This document shows positions 8,252-16,670 of a stretch of DNA of 64,000 nucleotides, piece by piece. This DNA is from Brevibacillus humidisoli (GTDB lineage Bacteria > Bacillota > Bacilli > Brevibacillales > Brevibacillaceae). The stretch lies in contig NZ_CP087263.1 in assembly GCF_020923435.1 (NCBI RefSeq), positions 3,429,970-3,493,969 on the forward strand, in the 5' to 3' direction. The first letter of the stretch is position 1. Every line of letters begins with the position of its first letter. Both the position numbers and the translations under genes were made by a program. Below the pieces are notes generated by a model. The model made no database searches. It was not told the DNA's origin and saw only the letters and a list, made by a program, of their open reading frames with translations.

Positions 8252-9832
8252 TTACGCCTGTTCCCTGCCTATCTCCGGTTTCTGATCGGAGGACGTGGAC
8301 GCTTGCTGCGGCGCTTCTGGCGAACTGCCGGCAGAACCTGCTGCGACGAGTGGTGCCTGAGTCCCGGCGGTGCTGTCGCTACTCATGAACTTCTTGATCA
8401 TTTCGTTCATGTCGATACCAGAGACGTCTTTCAGCATTTCCGGCATTTGTGACATCAGCTTGGTTACGTTGGTGCTAAACCGGCTTACACCGTCGCCTTG
8501 ACCACCACTGGTATCGATCACGGTTACTTTATCGATCGACTGGATTGGCGCCGCCACTTTCTCTGCCAGTTCAGGCAGCATCTTGGCGATGATGTCCAAC
8601 ACAGCCGCCTCGCCGTACTTCTCGAACGCTTCGGCCAGTTTTTCCTTCCCTTCTGCTTCCGCTTCCAGCTTGAGTCGGATGACTTCTGCTTCGGAAGCCC
8701 CTTTTGCTTTTTCCGCCTCGGCGATGGCCAGACCATCGAGTCGTTTCTGTTCGGCCTGCGCCTTTGCTTCTGCTTCGATCCGGTACTTTACAGCATCCGC
8801 TTCGCGCATCTTCTTCGCCTTTTCCGCCTCAGCCGCCTGCTCCACTGAGTAGCGGTCGGCATCCGCTTTTTTCTTCACTTCCGCATCGTACTGGCGTTCG
8901 CGGCGCAGAATCTCTTTTTCCTCCAGCTCGATTTCTTTCTGCTTGCGAACGATGTCGATTTTCATCTCTTCTTCTGTCACCTGCTGCTTGGTGACCGCTT
9001 CCTGCAGCTTGTAGGCTTGATCCGCAGCAGCTTTGGCCCGATCCTGCTCCTGTTTAAAGGCGGCTACTTTCAATTCTTTTTCCTTTTCTGCCTCGGCGAT
9101 ATTCGTCTCCTTCAGCAGCTCCGCTTTTCGCGCTTCTTGCTCTGCTACGGCCTGTTTGATCCGAGCCTCTTTATCCGCTTCTGCCTGAGAGATGGTGGCG
9201 TCCCGCTTCACTGCTGCGATTTGCGGAATCCCCAGCGCAGCCAGGTAACCGTTTTTGTCCCTGACGTCTTTAATCGTGAAGCTGACCACGGAAAGACCCA
9301 TTTTCTTCAAGTCTTTTGCCGCCACCGCCTGCACCTCTTGGGCGAAGCGCTCGCGGTTCTTATAGATTTCTTCGACTGTCATGCTGCCAAGGATCGCGCG
9401 CAAGTAGCCTTCCAGTACTTCCTGTGCTTCCGATTTGAGCGCGTCATCCGTCTTGCCCATAAATTGTTCAGCAGCCGTCGCGATATCCTCAATCGTACCG
9501 CCTACCTTGATGATCGCCACCCCGTCGGCCATGACCGGCACGCCTTGTTCGGTGTAGACTTCCGGTGTGGATACATCCAGTTTATGCGACAGCAAGCTGA
9601 GGAAATTGGCTTGTTGAAAAATTGGCAAAATAAATGCGCCGCCGCCGCGGACAATCTTCATCTTGCGGCCTGATTCGTCAGTTAGGACGTTTTTGGTCCC
9701 CAAATAACTCCCGGTTACAATCATCGCTTCGTCTGCTCCCACTGTCTTGTAGCGGGCCCAGAAGGCGATCCCCAGTATGACGATGATCGCCGCAACCGCA
9801 ACAACGGTAATGAAAATCGATGGTTCCGTCAA
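8252..9832 (-). CDS. floT: Flotillin FloT (YuaG)
   Basis: A 526-aa membrane scaffold protein of functional membrane microdomains. One N-terminal hydrophobic hairpin (about 5-25) precedes an SPFH/Band 7 domain (about 28-230). A long Ala/Glu/Lys-rich coiled coil with EA repeats follows (about 240-420), then a C-terminal oligomerisation tail rich in Gln and Ser. The start is TTG at 9832, overlapping the yuaF stop as TTGA and preceded by AAAGGAG inside yuaF. The yuaF-floT order matches B. subtilis. A yuaI-like third gene is not present downstream. Confidence 0.93.
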   Translation of the reverse strand: MTEPSIFITVVAVAAIIVILGIAFWARYKTVGADEAMIVTGSYLGTKNVLTDESGRKMKIVRGGGAFILPIFQQANFLSLLSHKLDVSTPEVYTEQGVPVMADGVAIIKVGGTIEDIATAAEQFMGKTDDALKSEAQEVLEGYLRAILGSMTVEEIYKNRERFAQEVQAVAAKDLKKMGLSVVSFTIKDVRDKNGYLAALGIPQIAAVKRDATISQAEADKEARIKQAVAEQEARKAELLKETNIAEAEKEKELKVAAFKQEQDRAKAAADQAYKLQEAVTKQQVTEEEMKIDIVRKQKEIELEEKEILRRERQYDAEVKKKADADRYSVEQAAEAEKAKKMREADAVKYRIEAEAKAQAEQKRLDGLAIAEAEKAKGASEAEVIRLKLEAEAEGKEKLAEAFEKYGEAAVLDIIAKMLPELAEKVAAPIQSIDKVTVIDTSGGQGDGVSRFSTNVTKLMSQMPEMLKDVSGIDMNEMIKKFMSSDSTAGTQAPLVAAGSAGSSPEAPQQASTSSDQKPEIGREQA

Positions 9833-10362
9833 TTGAATCTCTCCTTTTCCTGTTTATGTGGTACGACATACAAGACATGATCCTGAACCTCTGCCACCCT
9901 GATCTGCGTACCCTCCGCAATCGCCTCTCCCTGCAAGGAAGCTGCTACATGGTTCGTAGTCCCGTTTACCATCGTGATCAGCACCTCGCCTACTCCCTCG
10001 GCTGGGATCGTGGTCAGGACTTCACCGGAACGTCCGATCAGATCAGCCATGGAAAAGCCGGTAGACGTCTCCGCATCCTTCATCGGCTCAATCCAGATGA
10101 AATAAGCAGCCAGAGAAATCACTGCCCCGCCGATCACAGCCAGTGCGATGATCAGCAAGTCAGAGAAATCTGTCAATCGCTTCAGCAGAAAACCCGTACC
10201 GCCAAATGCTGCGATACCGCTGATCAAGGTCAAGGGCTGCAACATCGGAATGTCCAGGCTATCCAGAAAATCGCCGGCGACATCTCCTAAAAACAATGTA
10301 ATAAAAGCGTATAGGAGAGCAAAGCCGATGCAGGCGACAAACAGCGTATCCAGCCACTCCAA
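9829..10362 (-). CDS. yuaF: NfeD-like membrane protein YuaF
   Basis: A 177-aa flotillin partner of the NfeD1b type, without the serine protease domain of long NfeD proteins. Hydrophobic helices fall at about residues 5-27, 40-62 and 72-95, and a C-terminal OB-fold region (about 110-172) contains GRSGEVLTTIPAEGVGEVLI. The start is TTG at 10362 with AAGGAGGAAAGAGA before it. It overlaps floT by four bases, consistent with coupled translation and membrane colocalisation. Confidence 0.9.
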   Translation of the reverse strand: MEWLDTLFVACIGFALLYAFITLFLGDVAGDFLDSLDIPMLQPLTLISGIAAFGGTGFLLKRLTDFSDLLIIALAVIGGAVISLAAYFIWIEPMKDAETSTGFSMADLIGRSGEVLTTIPAEGVGEVLITMVNGTTNHVAASLQGEAIAEGTQIRVAEVQDHVLYVVPHKQEKERFN

Positions 10363-10815
10363 TCTCTTTCCTCCTTCCCTTTTTGTTACCAGTAAGTAGT
10401 ACGCCTAGATCGACAAAAAGTTTCATTTTTCACCGCTGTTTCCTAACTTTGGGTAAGCTTGCTTTGAGAATAACGGTCAGGGAGAAGACCGCGTGGAGAT
10501 CGGTTTGCTTTGAGAATAACGGTCAGGGAGAAGACAGCGTGGAGATCGGTTTGCTTTGGACGAACAAAGTGGGGGGCGCAACATTTCCTTGCGTGCGTCT
10601 GAAATCTCGTCCTTCTATACATGCAATCCCTTGTAACAGATCGATTGTACTTCCTATGCTTGGGTACTGCTTGGGTACGAAAGCAGTCCGATGCTGCTGT
10701 CTTCCAACATCATCTCCGCATCATGTTCGGCTCGCTCACTCGACCATAAAAGAAAGCGGAACAAAGGTGGGAACTCTTCGGTCTCCAAGACTGATCGTAT
10801 CCTTACTATAGAAAA
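10363..10815. other. Intergenic region without a credible gene
   Basis: A 450-base gap between yuaF and the SleB gene. It contains the 46-bp tandem repeat described separately. Open frames on either strand here lack ribosome sites, and one is crossed by a repeat whose period is not a multiple of three. The yuaF promoter must lie near 10370-10440 but no clear -35/-10 pair is visible. Confidence 0.5.
10461..10552. repeat. Direct tandem repeat, 2 x 46 bp
   Basis: Two adjacent 46-base copies (10461-10506 and 10507-10552) differ at one base (ACCGCG versus ACAGCG). Each begins GCTTTGAGAATAACGG; a third copy starts (GCTTTGG) and breaks off after six bases. The unit has no evident hairpin and no coding frame. 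Confidence 0.9.
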
Positions 10816-10848
10816 ACCCCCTGTGATCTCTTTCACGACTTAGGGGGT
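10816..10848 (-). terminator. Rho-independent terminator of the SleB gene
   Basis: Read on the minus strand, ACCCCCT and AGGGGGT with an inner GTGA/TCAC pairing form a hairpin followed by TTTTTC. Confidence 0.8.
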
Positions 10849-10912
10849 GTAGGTTCAGTGTTTAGATGTCAAAGGCATAGGGAGCAAGCAGATGCCGAGG
10901 ATCTGTCTGGTT

Positions 10913-11557
10913 TTACACGGCAAAGATGTGTTTGCCCACACGCATCGTTTGTGTTCGTGACCAAATCCAATCGGACGTTGCTGTCCGTGGGTTGAAGTAA
11001 TAGAGGGCGCCCCCGGTCGGGTCCCAACCGCGAACGGCTTCCATCGCAGCCCTGTAAGCTGTTCCATTGGGAGTAAGCCAGTACTGTCCGTCATCTACGG
11101 CAGTAAACGCTCTCGGTTGAAAGACGACGCCTGCAACGGTATTGGGAAACTGTGAAGATTGGACGCGGTTCATCACAACGGCGGCCACGGCAACCTGTCC
11201 GGTATACGGTTCCCCTCGTGCTTCCCCGTATACGACATGGGCTAGGATATCCAGTTCACGCTGGTTGACAGATACTTTCTTGAGCATGCTCCAGGTGCGA
11301 GCTCCTACGATTCCGTCGACAGGAAGCCCATACTGATATTGAAACCGCCTTACCGCGGTGGCTGTCTGTTGGCCAAATACTCCATCCAGTTTCTGGTTGT
11401 AGAACCCAAGCAGGTCGAGACGGAACTGCAAATCCCATACGTCGCCGCTCTGACTGCCTGTTCGCAGTACCGGAGCAGCTTCGGCCTGTTCGGTCGGCAG
11501 CAGCATGCCGACGGCTAGGAAGAAAAAGAAGAAAGGGATTAGCAAGACTTTTTTCAC
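10913..11557 (-). CDS. sleB: Spore cortex-lytic enzyme SleB-like cell wall hydrolase
   Basis: A 214-aa secreted protein: signal peptide (about 1-27, ending AEA), a PG_binding_1 peptidoglycan-binding domain (about 36-93, RTGSQSGDVWDLQFRLDLLG), and a Hydrolase_2 catalytic domain (about 105-214) containing the GEARGEP motif whose first Glu is the family's catalytic residue. SleB is a lytic transglycosylase acting on cortex muramic-delta-lactam during germination. No ypeB lies next to it, unlike the usual sleB-ypeB pair, so this may be a paralogue (a CwlJ/SleB-like spore hydrolase). GTG at 11557 follows AGGAGGAGG. Confidence 0.83.
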   Translation of the reverse strand: MKKVLLIPFFFFFLAVGMLLPTEQAEAAPVLRTGSQSGDVWDLQFRLDLLGFYNQKLDGVFGQQTATAVRRFQYQYGLPVDGIVGARTWSMLKKVSVNQRELDILAHVVYGEARGEPYTGQVAVAAVVMNRVQSSQFPNTVAGVVFQPRAFTAVDDGQYWLTPNGTAYRAAMEAVRGWDPTGGALYYFNPRTATSDWIWSRTQTMRVGKHIFAV

Positions 11558-11735
11558 ATGACCTCCTCCTTTCCTTCCCCATTATAGATAGGTCAAAAGG
11601 CCGCCTCAAGCGATGAATACTGGCAAGCGAGTGGATCATTCCCACTCCAGGGGAAGAAATGAAGTATCTTTTGATCACTTGTCGGACATTTGCGGAATAG
11701 GCTGGTAACAAGAACAGATCCAGGAGGGGAGTAAA

Positions 11736-13100
11736 ATGCCCTATACGATTCAAGCGGGTGAAACCCTGTACAGCATCGCAGCACGGTTTGGCCTGACGAT
11801 CCGCGATCTGCTGGCGGCCAATCCGCAAATCTTGCAGCCGGATCTGATCTATCCCGGTCAAGTCATTGATATTCCGGTATCTTCCGCTCAACCTCCGCAA
11901 ACTTTTCGCTATGTCGTTCGCGTCGGTGACACCATGTTCCGGATCGCGCAGCGGTTTCGAGTCAGCATGACCTCCCTGCTGGCCGCCAACCCGCAGATTG
12001 AAAATCCTGCATCGATCGTCCCCGGAGAAATTGTATTTATTCCGCGGCGAGCCATGCGACAGTATGTCGTACAGCCGGGCGATACATTGTATAAGATTGC
12101 ACGTTCCTTTGGTGTTCCTGTCAGCCAACTACAGCAAGCTAACCCTGGTGTGATCGCCACCCAACTGCGGATCGGCCAGATATTAGAGATACCCGAACCG
12201 CCTCAGCGAGAGATCGTCATTCCACGCGAAGATTATGGATACGATGAAATGATGGCTGACCTAGACGCGCTGACGCGCCGCTATCCTTTTATCGAGATGA
12301 CCACAATCGGCCAGTCCGTGCTAGGCCGCAGCATCCCGGCAGTCCGATTGGGAATCGGTCCAAAGGAAGTACACTACAATGCTTCGTTTCATGCCAACGA
12401 GTATATTACCACGCCTATTGTGATGAAGTTTATAGAGGAATACGCGCAAGCGTTCGAAGAAAATCGCTCCATCGGGACCTTCTCTATTCCCGACCTCTAC
12501 AATCAGACTTCGCTCTGGATCGTGCCCATGGTGAATCCCGACGGCGTCGAATTGGTTCTGGAAGGGATTACACCAGACAATCCATACTTTGAAGAGGTGC
12601 TGGTGATCAATGGAGGGTCGCGCAACTTCAGCGGTTGGAAAGCAAATATACGCGGGGTCGATCTAAATGACCAATTCCCTGCTCGCTGGGCCGAGGAAGT
12701 GGCACGCCGGTCGCCAGACAGCCCGGCACCGCGTGACTACCCAGGTCCCGCTCCTCTCTCCGAACCGGAATCGCAGGCGATGGCAGCCTTCACAGAAGCG
12801 CACGACTTCCGCCTGGTGATCGCCTTTCATACACAGGGGGAAGTGATTTATTGGGGGTACCGGGGATTGGAGCCCGCAGAGTCAGAAGCGATCGTCTCCC
12901 GCTTTGCCGACGTGAGCGGCTATCTGCCGATCCGGTATGTAGAGAGCGACGCAGGATACAGAGACTGGTTTATCCAGGAGTATCGCCGACCGGGCTTTAC
13001 GGTTGAATTGGGCAGAGGAGTCAATCCGCTGCCATTTAGCCAATTCTGGGATATTTGGGGCAATACTATCGGGATTTTGTTGACTGGACTTGTCGTTTAA
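11736..13100 (+). CDS. LysM x3 - M14 carboxypeptidase, gamma-D-Glu-diamino acid endopeptidase-like
   Basis: A 454-aa protein with three LysM peptidoglycan-binding repeats (about residues 2-47, 56-101 and 109-153) followed by an M14 zinc carboxypeptidase domain (about 165-450). Zinc motif HANEY (H-x2-E) is near residue 225, the second His is in AFHTQGE, and the catalytic Glu is in FTVELGRG. NPDG is also present. The architecture matches endopeptidase I of sporulating bacilli, which cleaves gamma-D-Glu-meso-DAP bonds. There is no signal peptide, as for that enzyme, so action in the mother cell or forespore is likely. AGGAGGGG precedes ATG 11736. Confidence 0.88.
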   Translation: MPYTIQAGETLYSIAARFGLTIRDLLAANPQILQPDLIYPGQVIDIPVSSAQPPQTFRYVVRVGDTMFRIAQRFRVSMTSLLAANPQIENPASIVPGEIVFIPRRAMRQYVVQPGDTLYKIARSFGVPVSQLQQANPGVIATQLRIGQILEIPEPPQREIVIPREDYGYDEMMADLDALTRRYPFIEMTTIGQSVLGRSIPAVRLGIGPKEVHYNASFHANEYITTPIVMKFIEEYAQAFEENRSIGTFSIPDLYNQTSLWIVPMVNPDGVELVLEGITPDNPYFEEVLVINGGSRNFSGWKANIRGVDLNDQFPARWAEEVARRSPDSPAPRDYPGPAPLSEPESQAMAAFTEAHDFRLVIAFHTQGEVIYWGYRGLEPAESEAIVSRFADVSGYLPIRYVESDAGYRDWFIQEYRRPGFTVELGRGVNPLPFSQFWDIWGNTIGILLTGLVV

Positions 13101-13108
13101 ACCAAGCG

Positions 13109-13139
13109 AAAAGATCGTGCTCGGAAGGCACGATCTTTT
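13109..13139 (+). terminator. Rho-independent terminator of the M14 peptidase gene
   Basis: AAAAGATCGTGC pairs with GCACGATCTTTT (13128-13139). The stem itself supplies the T-run. Confidence 0.85.
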
Positions 13140-13194
13140 GCAGCCTACGAAAGCCTACTCGAACGCAAGAGCGGCATCCCCATATCCTTGCGGG

Positions 13195-14604
13195 TCAATC
13201 ATGAAAATCGATCACCGCTTCAGGATCGATCAACTGACCATCCTTCACGATTTCAAATGATAGATGCGGACCTGTACTTCTTCCCGTTGACCCGATGGTT
13301 CCAATATGCTGACCTTTGCTTACCTGCTCTCCTTCTGTAACCATAATTTCTTCCAAGTGACTGTACACAGATTCATAAGAATCAGAATGGACAATCACAA
13401 TATGGTTCCCGTCACCTGATTCATATCCAGCTTTCTGAATGATGCCGTCCACAGTTGCATACACTGGCGTGCCTTTTTGATTCGCAATCGATACGGCATA
13501 GACGTTGTGCTTGGTCTTTTCTCCATAACGTGACGTAACCGTTCCATCAGCCGGAACCATGAATGAACCTTCTTGATCGGATCGCTCTGCAAGGGCCTGC
13601 ATATTGGGATTGGTAAAAATCAAAGCGGAGACAATCGCAATGCAGGTCACGATCAACAGGCTGAATAGGGTTCTTTTCTTTGAAAATAACATTTCAACTC
13701 TCCTTTTTGTCATGTTCGTTTTTCTTGAGATAAATGAAATGGCGGAATAACTCCCTGTGCCTGATCGGATCTCCACCATTTTTGTCAATGTATGTCCGTA
13801 CTGAATAGGGGTGAAGTGCTTTTGCAGGGCAAAATCACAAGACAATTCCTGATCTTCCCTCATCTTGAAATAGGCCTTCCATACAAATGGGTTAAACCAG
13901 TGCATGACGACCAGCACGATCATAAGTCCATTCCAGAAGATATCCTTCCTGCGGATATGGATCAACTCATGCATGAAGATGCATGTCCATTCCTGATCGT
14001 TCAGTTTCCCTTCCAGATCGCATGGAATCAGTATCTTGGGCTTATACAAACCAAATGTGGCAGGAGAGGATACGAGAGTAGTCATGCTCAATGCGATTGA
14101 AGAGTGAATGCCCAGTTTTTCCTTGCATCGATCTAGACAGGCTGCCAAATCCTGATTCGCTCGGTCGATCGGTATGGATTGTTTTTTTAATGATGTATGT
14201 AATGTGACGTGTGAAATCAGGAAAAAAACGGCGACGCCAAGCGCACCAATCAGCCAAACCCAATAAGCTGCTATCCACCAATCAAATCGTGATTCATCCT
14301 TAAATAGCGCTGGTTCCGGTTGCTGCGGATTCGATTGAAGCAGCGCCGGATCCTGCTCTGCAAGATAGGGTCCATAGTCTGCAAAGTAAGGAACATCGCT
14401 CCATAAGTTGAATTCACCTGATGGGAACCATGGGATTAACAGACGGATCGTCAGAGCAATCCATAAAAAGTAGAAGAGCCTCGGATCCTGTCTATTCCCT
14501 AAGATTCTCCGAGCCAATAAAACCAGGACGATCACAATCGTAGCAGCAGGCGACATCATAACCACCAAATGAAATACAGACTCGGGAATCATAAATAAAC
14601 TCAT
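13195..14604 (-). CDS. BlaR1/MecR1-like M56 membrane protease with C-terminal degenerate M23 domain
   Basis: A 469-aa protein. Helices lie at about 12-32, 43-60, 112-132 and 313-331. A cytosolic M56 gluzincin domain carries HELIH at 212-216 and the Glu ligand in EDQELSCD (252-255). After the last helix, instead of the penicillin-sensing transpeptidase-like domain of BlaR1, there is a LytM/M23 domain (about 350-465: GTPVYATVDG, YSHLEEI, GSTGRSTGPHLSFEI). In that domain the usual Asp ligand is Ser372 and the HxH pair is H447-L-S449, while His416 remains, so the domain is probably not catalytic and could bind peptidoglycan as a sensor. It overlaps the BlaI-type repressor gene by four bases and should cleave it on activation. 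Confidence 0.87.
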   Translation of the reverse strand: MSLFMIPESVFHLVVMMSPAATIVIVLVLLARRILGNRQDPRLFYFLWIALTIRLLIPWFPSGEFNLWSDVPYFADYGPYLAEQDPALLQSNPQQPEPALFKDESRFDWWIAAYWVWLIGALGVAVFFLISHVTLHTSLKKQSIPIDRANQDLAACLDRCKEKLGIHSSIALSMTTLVSSPATFGLYKPKILIPCDLEGKLNDQEWTCIFMHELIHIRRKDIFWNGLMIVLVVMHWFNPFVWKAYFKMREDQELSCDFALQKHFTPIQYGHTLTKMVEIRSGTGSYSAISFISRKTNMTKRRVEMLFSKKRTLFSLLIVTCIAIVSALIFTNPNMQALAERSDQEGSFMVPADGTVTSRYGEKTKHNVYAVSIANQKGTPVYATVDGIIQKAGYESGDGNHIVIVHSDSYESVYSHLEEIMVTEGEQVSKGQHIGTIGSTGRSTGPHLSFEIVKDGQLIDPEAVIDFHD

Positions 14605-14990
14605 GGTGCATCCTGTGCCTTGTTATCCAGGATTTGCTTCAATTCTTCAATCTCATCCTTCGTGAGCTTCTCTTCTTTCAAAAAATGAATGATCATTGGG
14701 GCCAGAGATCCGTTATAGATTCGTTGTAAAAAACTGCGCCTTTCCATTCTGCAACATTCTTCTTCAGTCACAACTGGTGAATAGTAGTACATTTTCCCTT
14801 CTTTCGTAAACGTTATGGCATTCTTTTTCAGCAGGCGATTTAATAACGTCTTGACCGTCCGTGGACTCCAGTTGTTCGGAGAGGCAAGTTGATCGATCAC
14901 TTCCTGCGCTGTTGCAGGCGACGATTTCGACCACAACACGCGCATCACTTCCCATTCTGATTCTGATATTTGTGGGATTTTCACATTCAT
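14601..14990 (-). CDS. BlaI/MecI/CopY family transcriptional repressor
   Basis: A 129-aa winged-helix repressor (Penicillinase_R family). The N-terminal DNA-binding part includes ISESEWEVMRVLWSKSSPATAQEV and the recognition helix WSPRTVKTLLNRLLKKNAI. The C-terminal dimerisation helices include the EEKLTKDEIEELKQIL run. In BlaI the site cut after induction lies in the dimerisation part; Asn/Phe-type cleavage residues cannot be assigned here. ATG at 14990 follows AAGGAGAG. A canonical operator lies just upstream, so the operon is probably autoregulated. Confidence 0.92.
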   Translation of the reverse strand: MNVKIPQISESEWEVMRVLWSKSSPATAQEVIDQLASPNNWSPRTVKTLLNRLLKKNAITFTKEGKMYYYSPVVTEEECCRMERRSFLQRIYNGSLAPMIIHFLKEEKLTKDEIEELKQILDNKAQDAP

Positions 14991-15010
14991 CCAACTCTCC
15001 TTGCCTATTA

Positions 15011-15046
15011 ATTACATATGTAATCAAATAAAGATTACACTAGCAA
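15011..15046 (-). promoter_or_regulatory. Promoter and BlaI-type operator of the repressor/sensor operon
   Basis: The 14-base palindrome ATTACATATGTAAT (15011-15024) has the TACA-N2-TGTA core of BlaI/MecI operators. On the minus strand it covers a -10-like TTACAT (15018-15023) placed 17 bases after a -35-like TTGCTA (15041-15046). A second half-site GTGTAATC lies within the spacer. Binding is inferred from known operators of the family. Confidence 0.72.
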
Positions 15047-15150
15047 TCGGATGTGTGCCGATGATGTAAACAACTTGCAATCTGAGATATATTGTAGGCC
15101 GTTTCTTGGGTAGGCAGACAGGGCAGATGTTTGTTTCTATGGAGAATTAG

Positions 15151-15176
15151 AAGAGGAACCCCGAGAGGTTCCTCTT
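15151..15176 (-). terminator. Hairpin terminator after the DinB gene
   Basis: AAGAGGAACC pairs with GGTTCCTCTT. The following T-tract on the minus strand is short (CTAATTC). Confidence 0.6.
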
Positions 15177-15240
15177 AAAATAAATCATTCGCAGCGTGTC
15201 GCGCAGGTGGATCGGTTGAACGTTGCCGCTTCCTAACAAA

Positions 15241-15744
15241 TCAACTACCAATTAACTCTTCGTCCGCACTTGAACCATATACTGCCGGAACAGGGATGTC
15301 CAAAAGCCGCAGATAAACGACCAACTGTCCGCGATGATGATACCAGTGGTTCAGCATGGTTGAGCGCACCATCATGTATCTTGGTGCGGAGATCACTGTT
15401 TCCTCCCCGTGGACCATCTTCCATTCGGCCAACATGTCGTCCTCTTTCCAGGCAGAAAGTTTTGTCTTTGCGATGGATTCGCTTTTGTCAAATGCCGTAA
15501 GGATCTCGTTGAGAGAGGAGGCTTCCGGCAGTGGCACGGTTGGAACCTTCCGCTCTGATTCGCTGAAAAATTCCGCCAGTTCCCCTGGCAGCACGGCCAC
15601 GTGCAAAGCAAGCTCTCCTAAAGACATTGACTTGGGATGCGGCTTCCAAGAAAGTTTGTCTTCGGGTATGCGCTTGAGTACGCGACGTGTCGATCTGGCT
15701 TCTTCTGTAAACTCATCCAATAGCCATTCTGTCATTGAGATCAT
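15241..15744 (-). CDS. DinB family protein
   Basis: A 167-aa four-helix-bundle protein of the DinB/YfiT superfamily. The metal triad is seen as His in ELALHVAVLP (near residue 46) and the pair in LNHWYHHRGQL (near 135-139). Members are often thiol-dependent S-transferases (bacillithiol users in Bacillales) or of unknown role. ATG at 15744 has AGGAGGAGGG six bases upstream; the longer frame from 15792 crosses that site. It is monocistronic. Confidence 0.84.
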   Translation of the reverse strand: MISMTEWLLDEFTEEARSTRRVLKRIPEDKLSWKPHPKSMSLGELALHVAVLPGELAEFFSESERKVPTVPLPEASSLNEILTAFDKSESIAKTKLSAWKEDDMLAEWKMVHGEETVISAPRYMMVRSTMLNHWYHHRGQLVVYLRLLDIPVPAVYGSSADEELIGS

Positions 15745-16142
15745 GTCACCCTCCTCCTGCACAATCGCATCAAAGCGGCTGCTCCTAACCATTTTCCTTT
15801 AGCTTTAGTGTAACAAATGATGGAAGTTAGGATTTCTCTTCGATTGCGGCTTTGAACGAAAGCAACCCGCTTCTATGCTAGCCAGTGGGTTGAAAAACAG
15901 GGATTTCTGAACTAATGGTTCCAGTTATTTTGTTGTGATACTCGATTACAAGGGTTGAGGGTTTGTAGTCCGTTTGACGAAGATTCCGTCGACCTAATGG
16001 CAATATATGGTTATGTTTTCCCTAGTTTTTAGAGATAATAAAAGTATCTTTACCAAAAAACGGAATCGCAAGAGACTCGTTTAGAGAAGCTCATGGTACG
16101 CGAACAACGAATGCAGTCTCTTTGAGTAAAGGAAGAAGGACT
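15745..16142. other. Intergenic region, nothing recognised
   Basis: A gap of nearly 400 bases between the divergently transcribed DinB and CBO0543 genes. No hairpin with a T-run, no RNA motif and no short frame with a ribosome site was found. It presumably holds both promoters. Confidence 0.4.
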
Positions 16143-16649
16143 ATGCACTTTCTGATTGCCGGTTGGATTGTTTTCGCGGCGTGGAAGTGGGGGGATTGGG
16201 CCGATTGGAGACGCTACCACGCAACCATGCTCTACATTGCATTGGGAAATCTGATGTACCACATGCTGACCAAGGATCACTGGCTGTGGAAGCTGCAGCC
16301 CGATCTGCTTCCTACCCATGTGATTACGGAGGTTATTTATACCCTCATTATCTTCCCCCTGTCCGCGTTTTTGTTTCTCTCCAACGATCCACCAGACCGC
16401 AAAGGGAAGATCCTGCACACCGTAAAGTGGATTATCATCTATGTTGGACTGGAGTTCATCGGGATGCTAACGGGACGGGTTCTCTATCAGTTGGGCTGGA
16501 ACCTGTTCTGGTCTGCCGTGTTTAACTGCATCATGTTTCCGATGCTGCGATTGCACTACCACAATCCGGTGCTCGCCTATCCACTCTCCTTTGTGATTGC
16601 GGTGGCCCTTTTGATCCTGTTTGATATTCCTCTACAGACAGCATCGTGA
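16143..16649 (+). CDS. CBO0543 family membrane protein
   Basis: A 168-aa integral membrane protein with about five hydrophobic helices. The family look is clear from the N-terminal HFLIAGWIVFAAWKWGDW, followed by YHATMLYIALGNLMYHML, WKLQPD, and a central ITEVIYTLIIFPLSA. Function is unknown. ATG at 16143 follows AAGGAAGAAGG; the in-frame TTG at 16122 would place the site inside the gene. It converges with the TIMP-like gene, 21 bases between stops. Confidence 0.8.
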   Translation: MHFLIAGWIVFAAWKWGDWADWRRYHATMLYIALGNLMYHMLTKDHWLWKLQPDLLPTHVITEVIYTLIIFPLSAFLFLSNDPPDRKGKILHTVKWIIIYVGLEFIGMLTGRVLYQLGWNLFWSAVFNCIMFPMLRLHYHNPVLAYPLSFVIAVALLILFDIPLQTAS

Positions 16650-16670
16650 GCCGGTTGGGATGCAGAGCTG

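Noticed and set aside
10383-10811. 142-codon plus-strand frame across the 46-bp tandem repeat
   Set aside because: The repeat period is not a multiple of three, so the copies encode different residues, and there is no ribosome site or recognisable domain.
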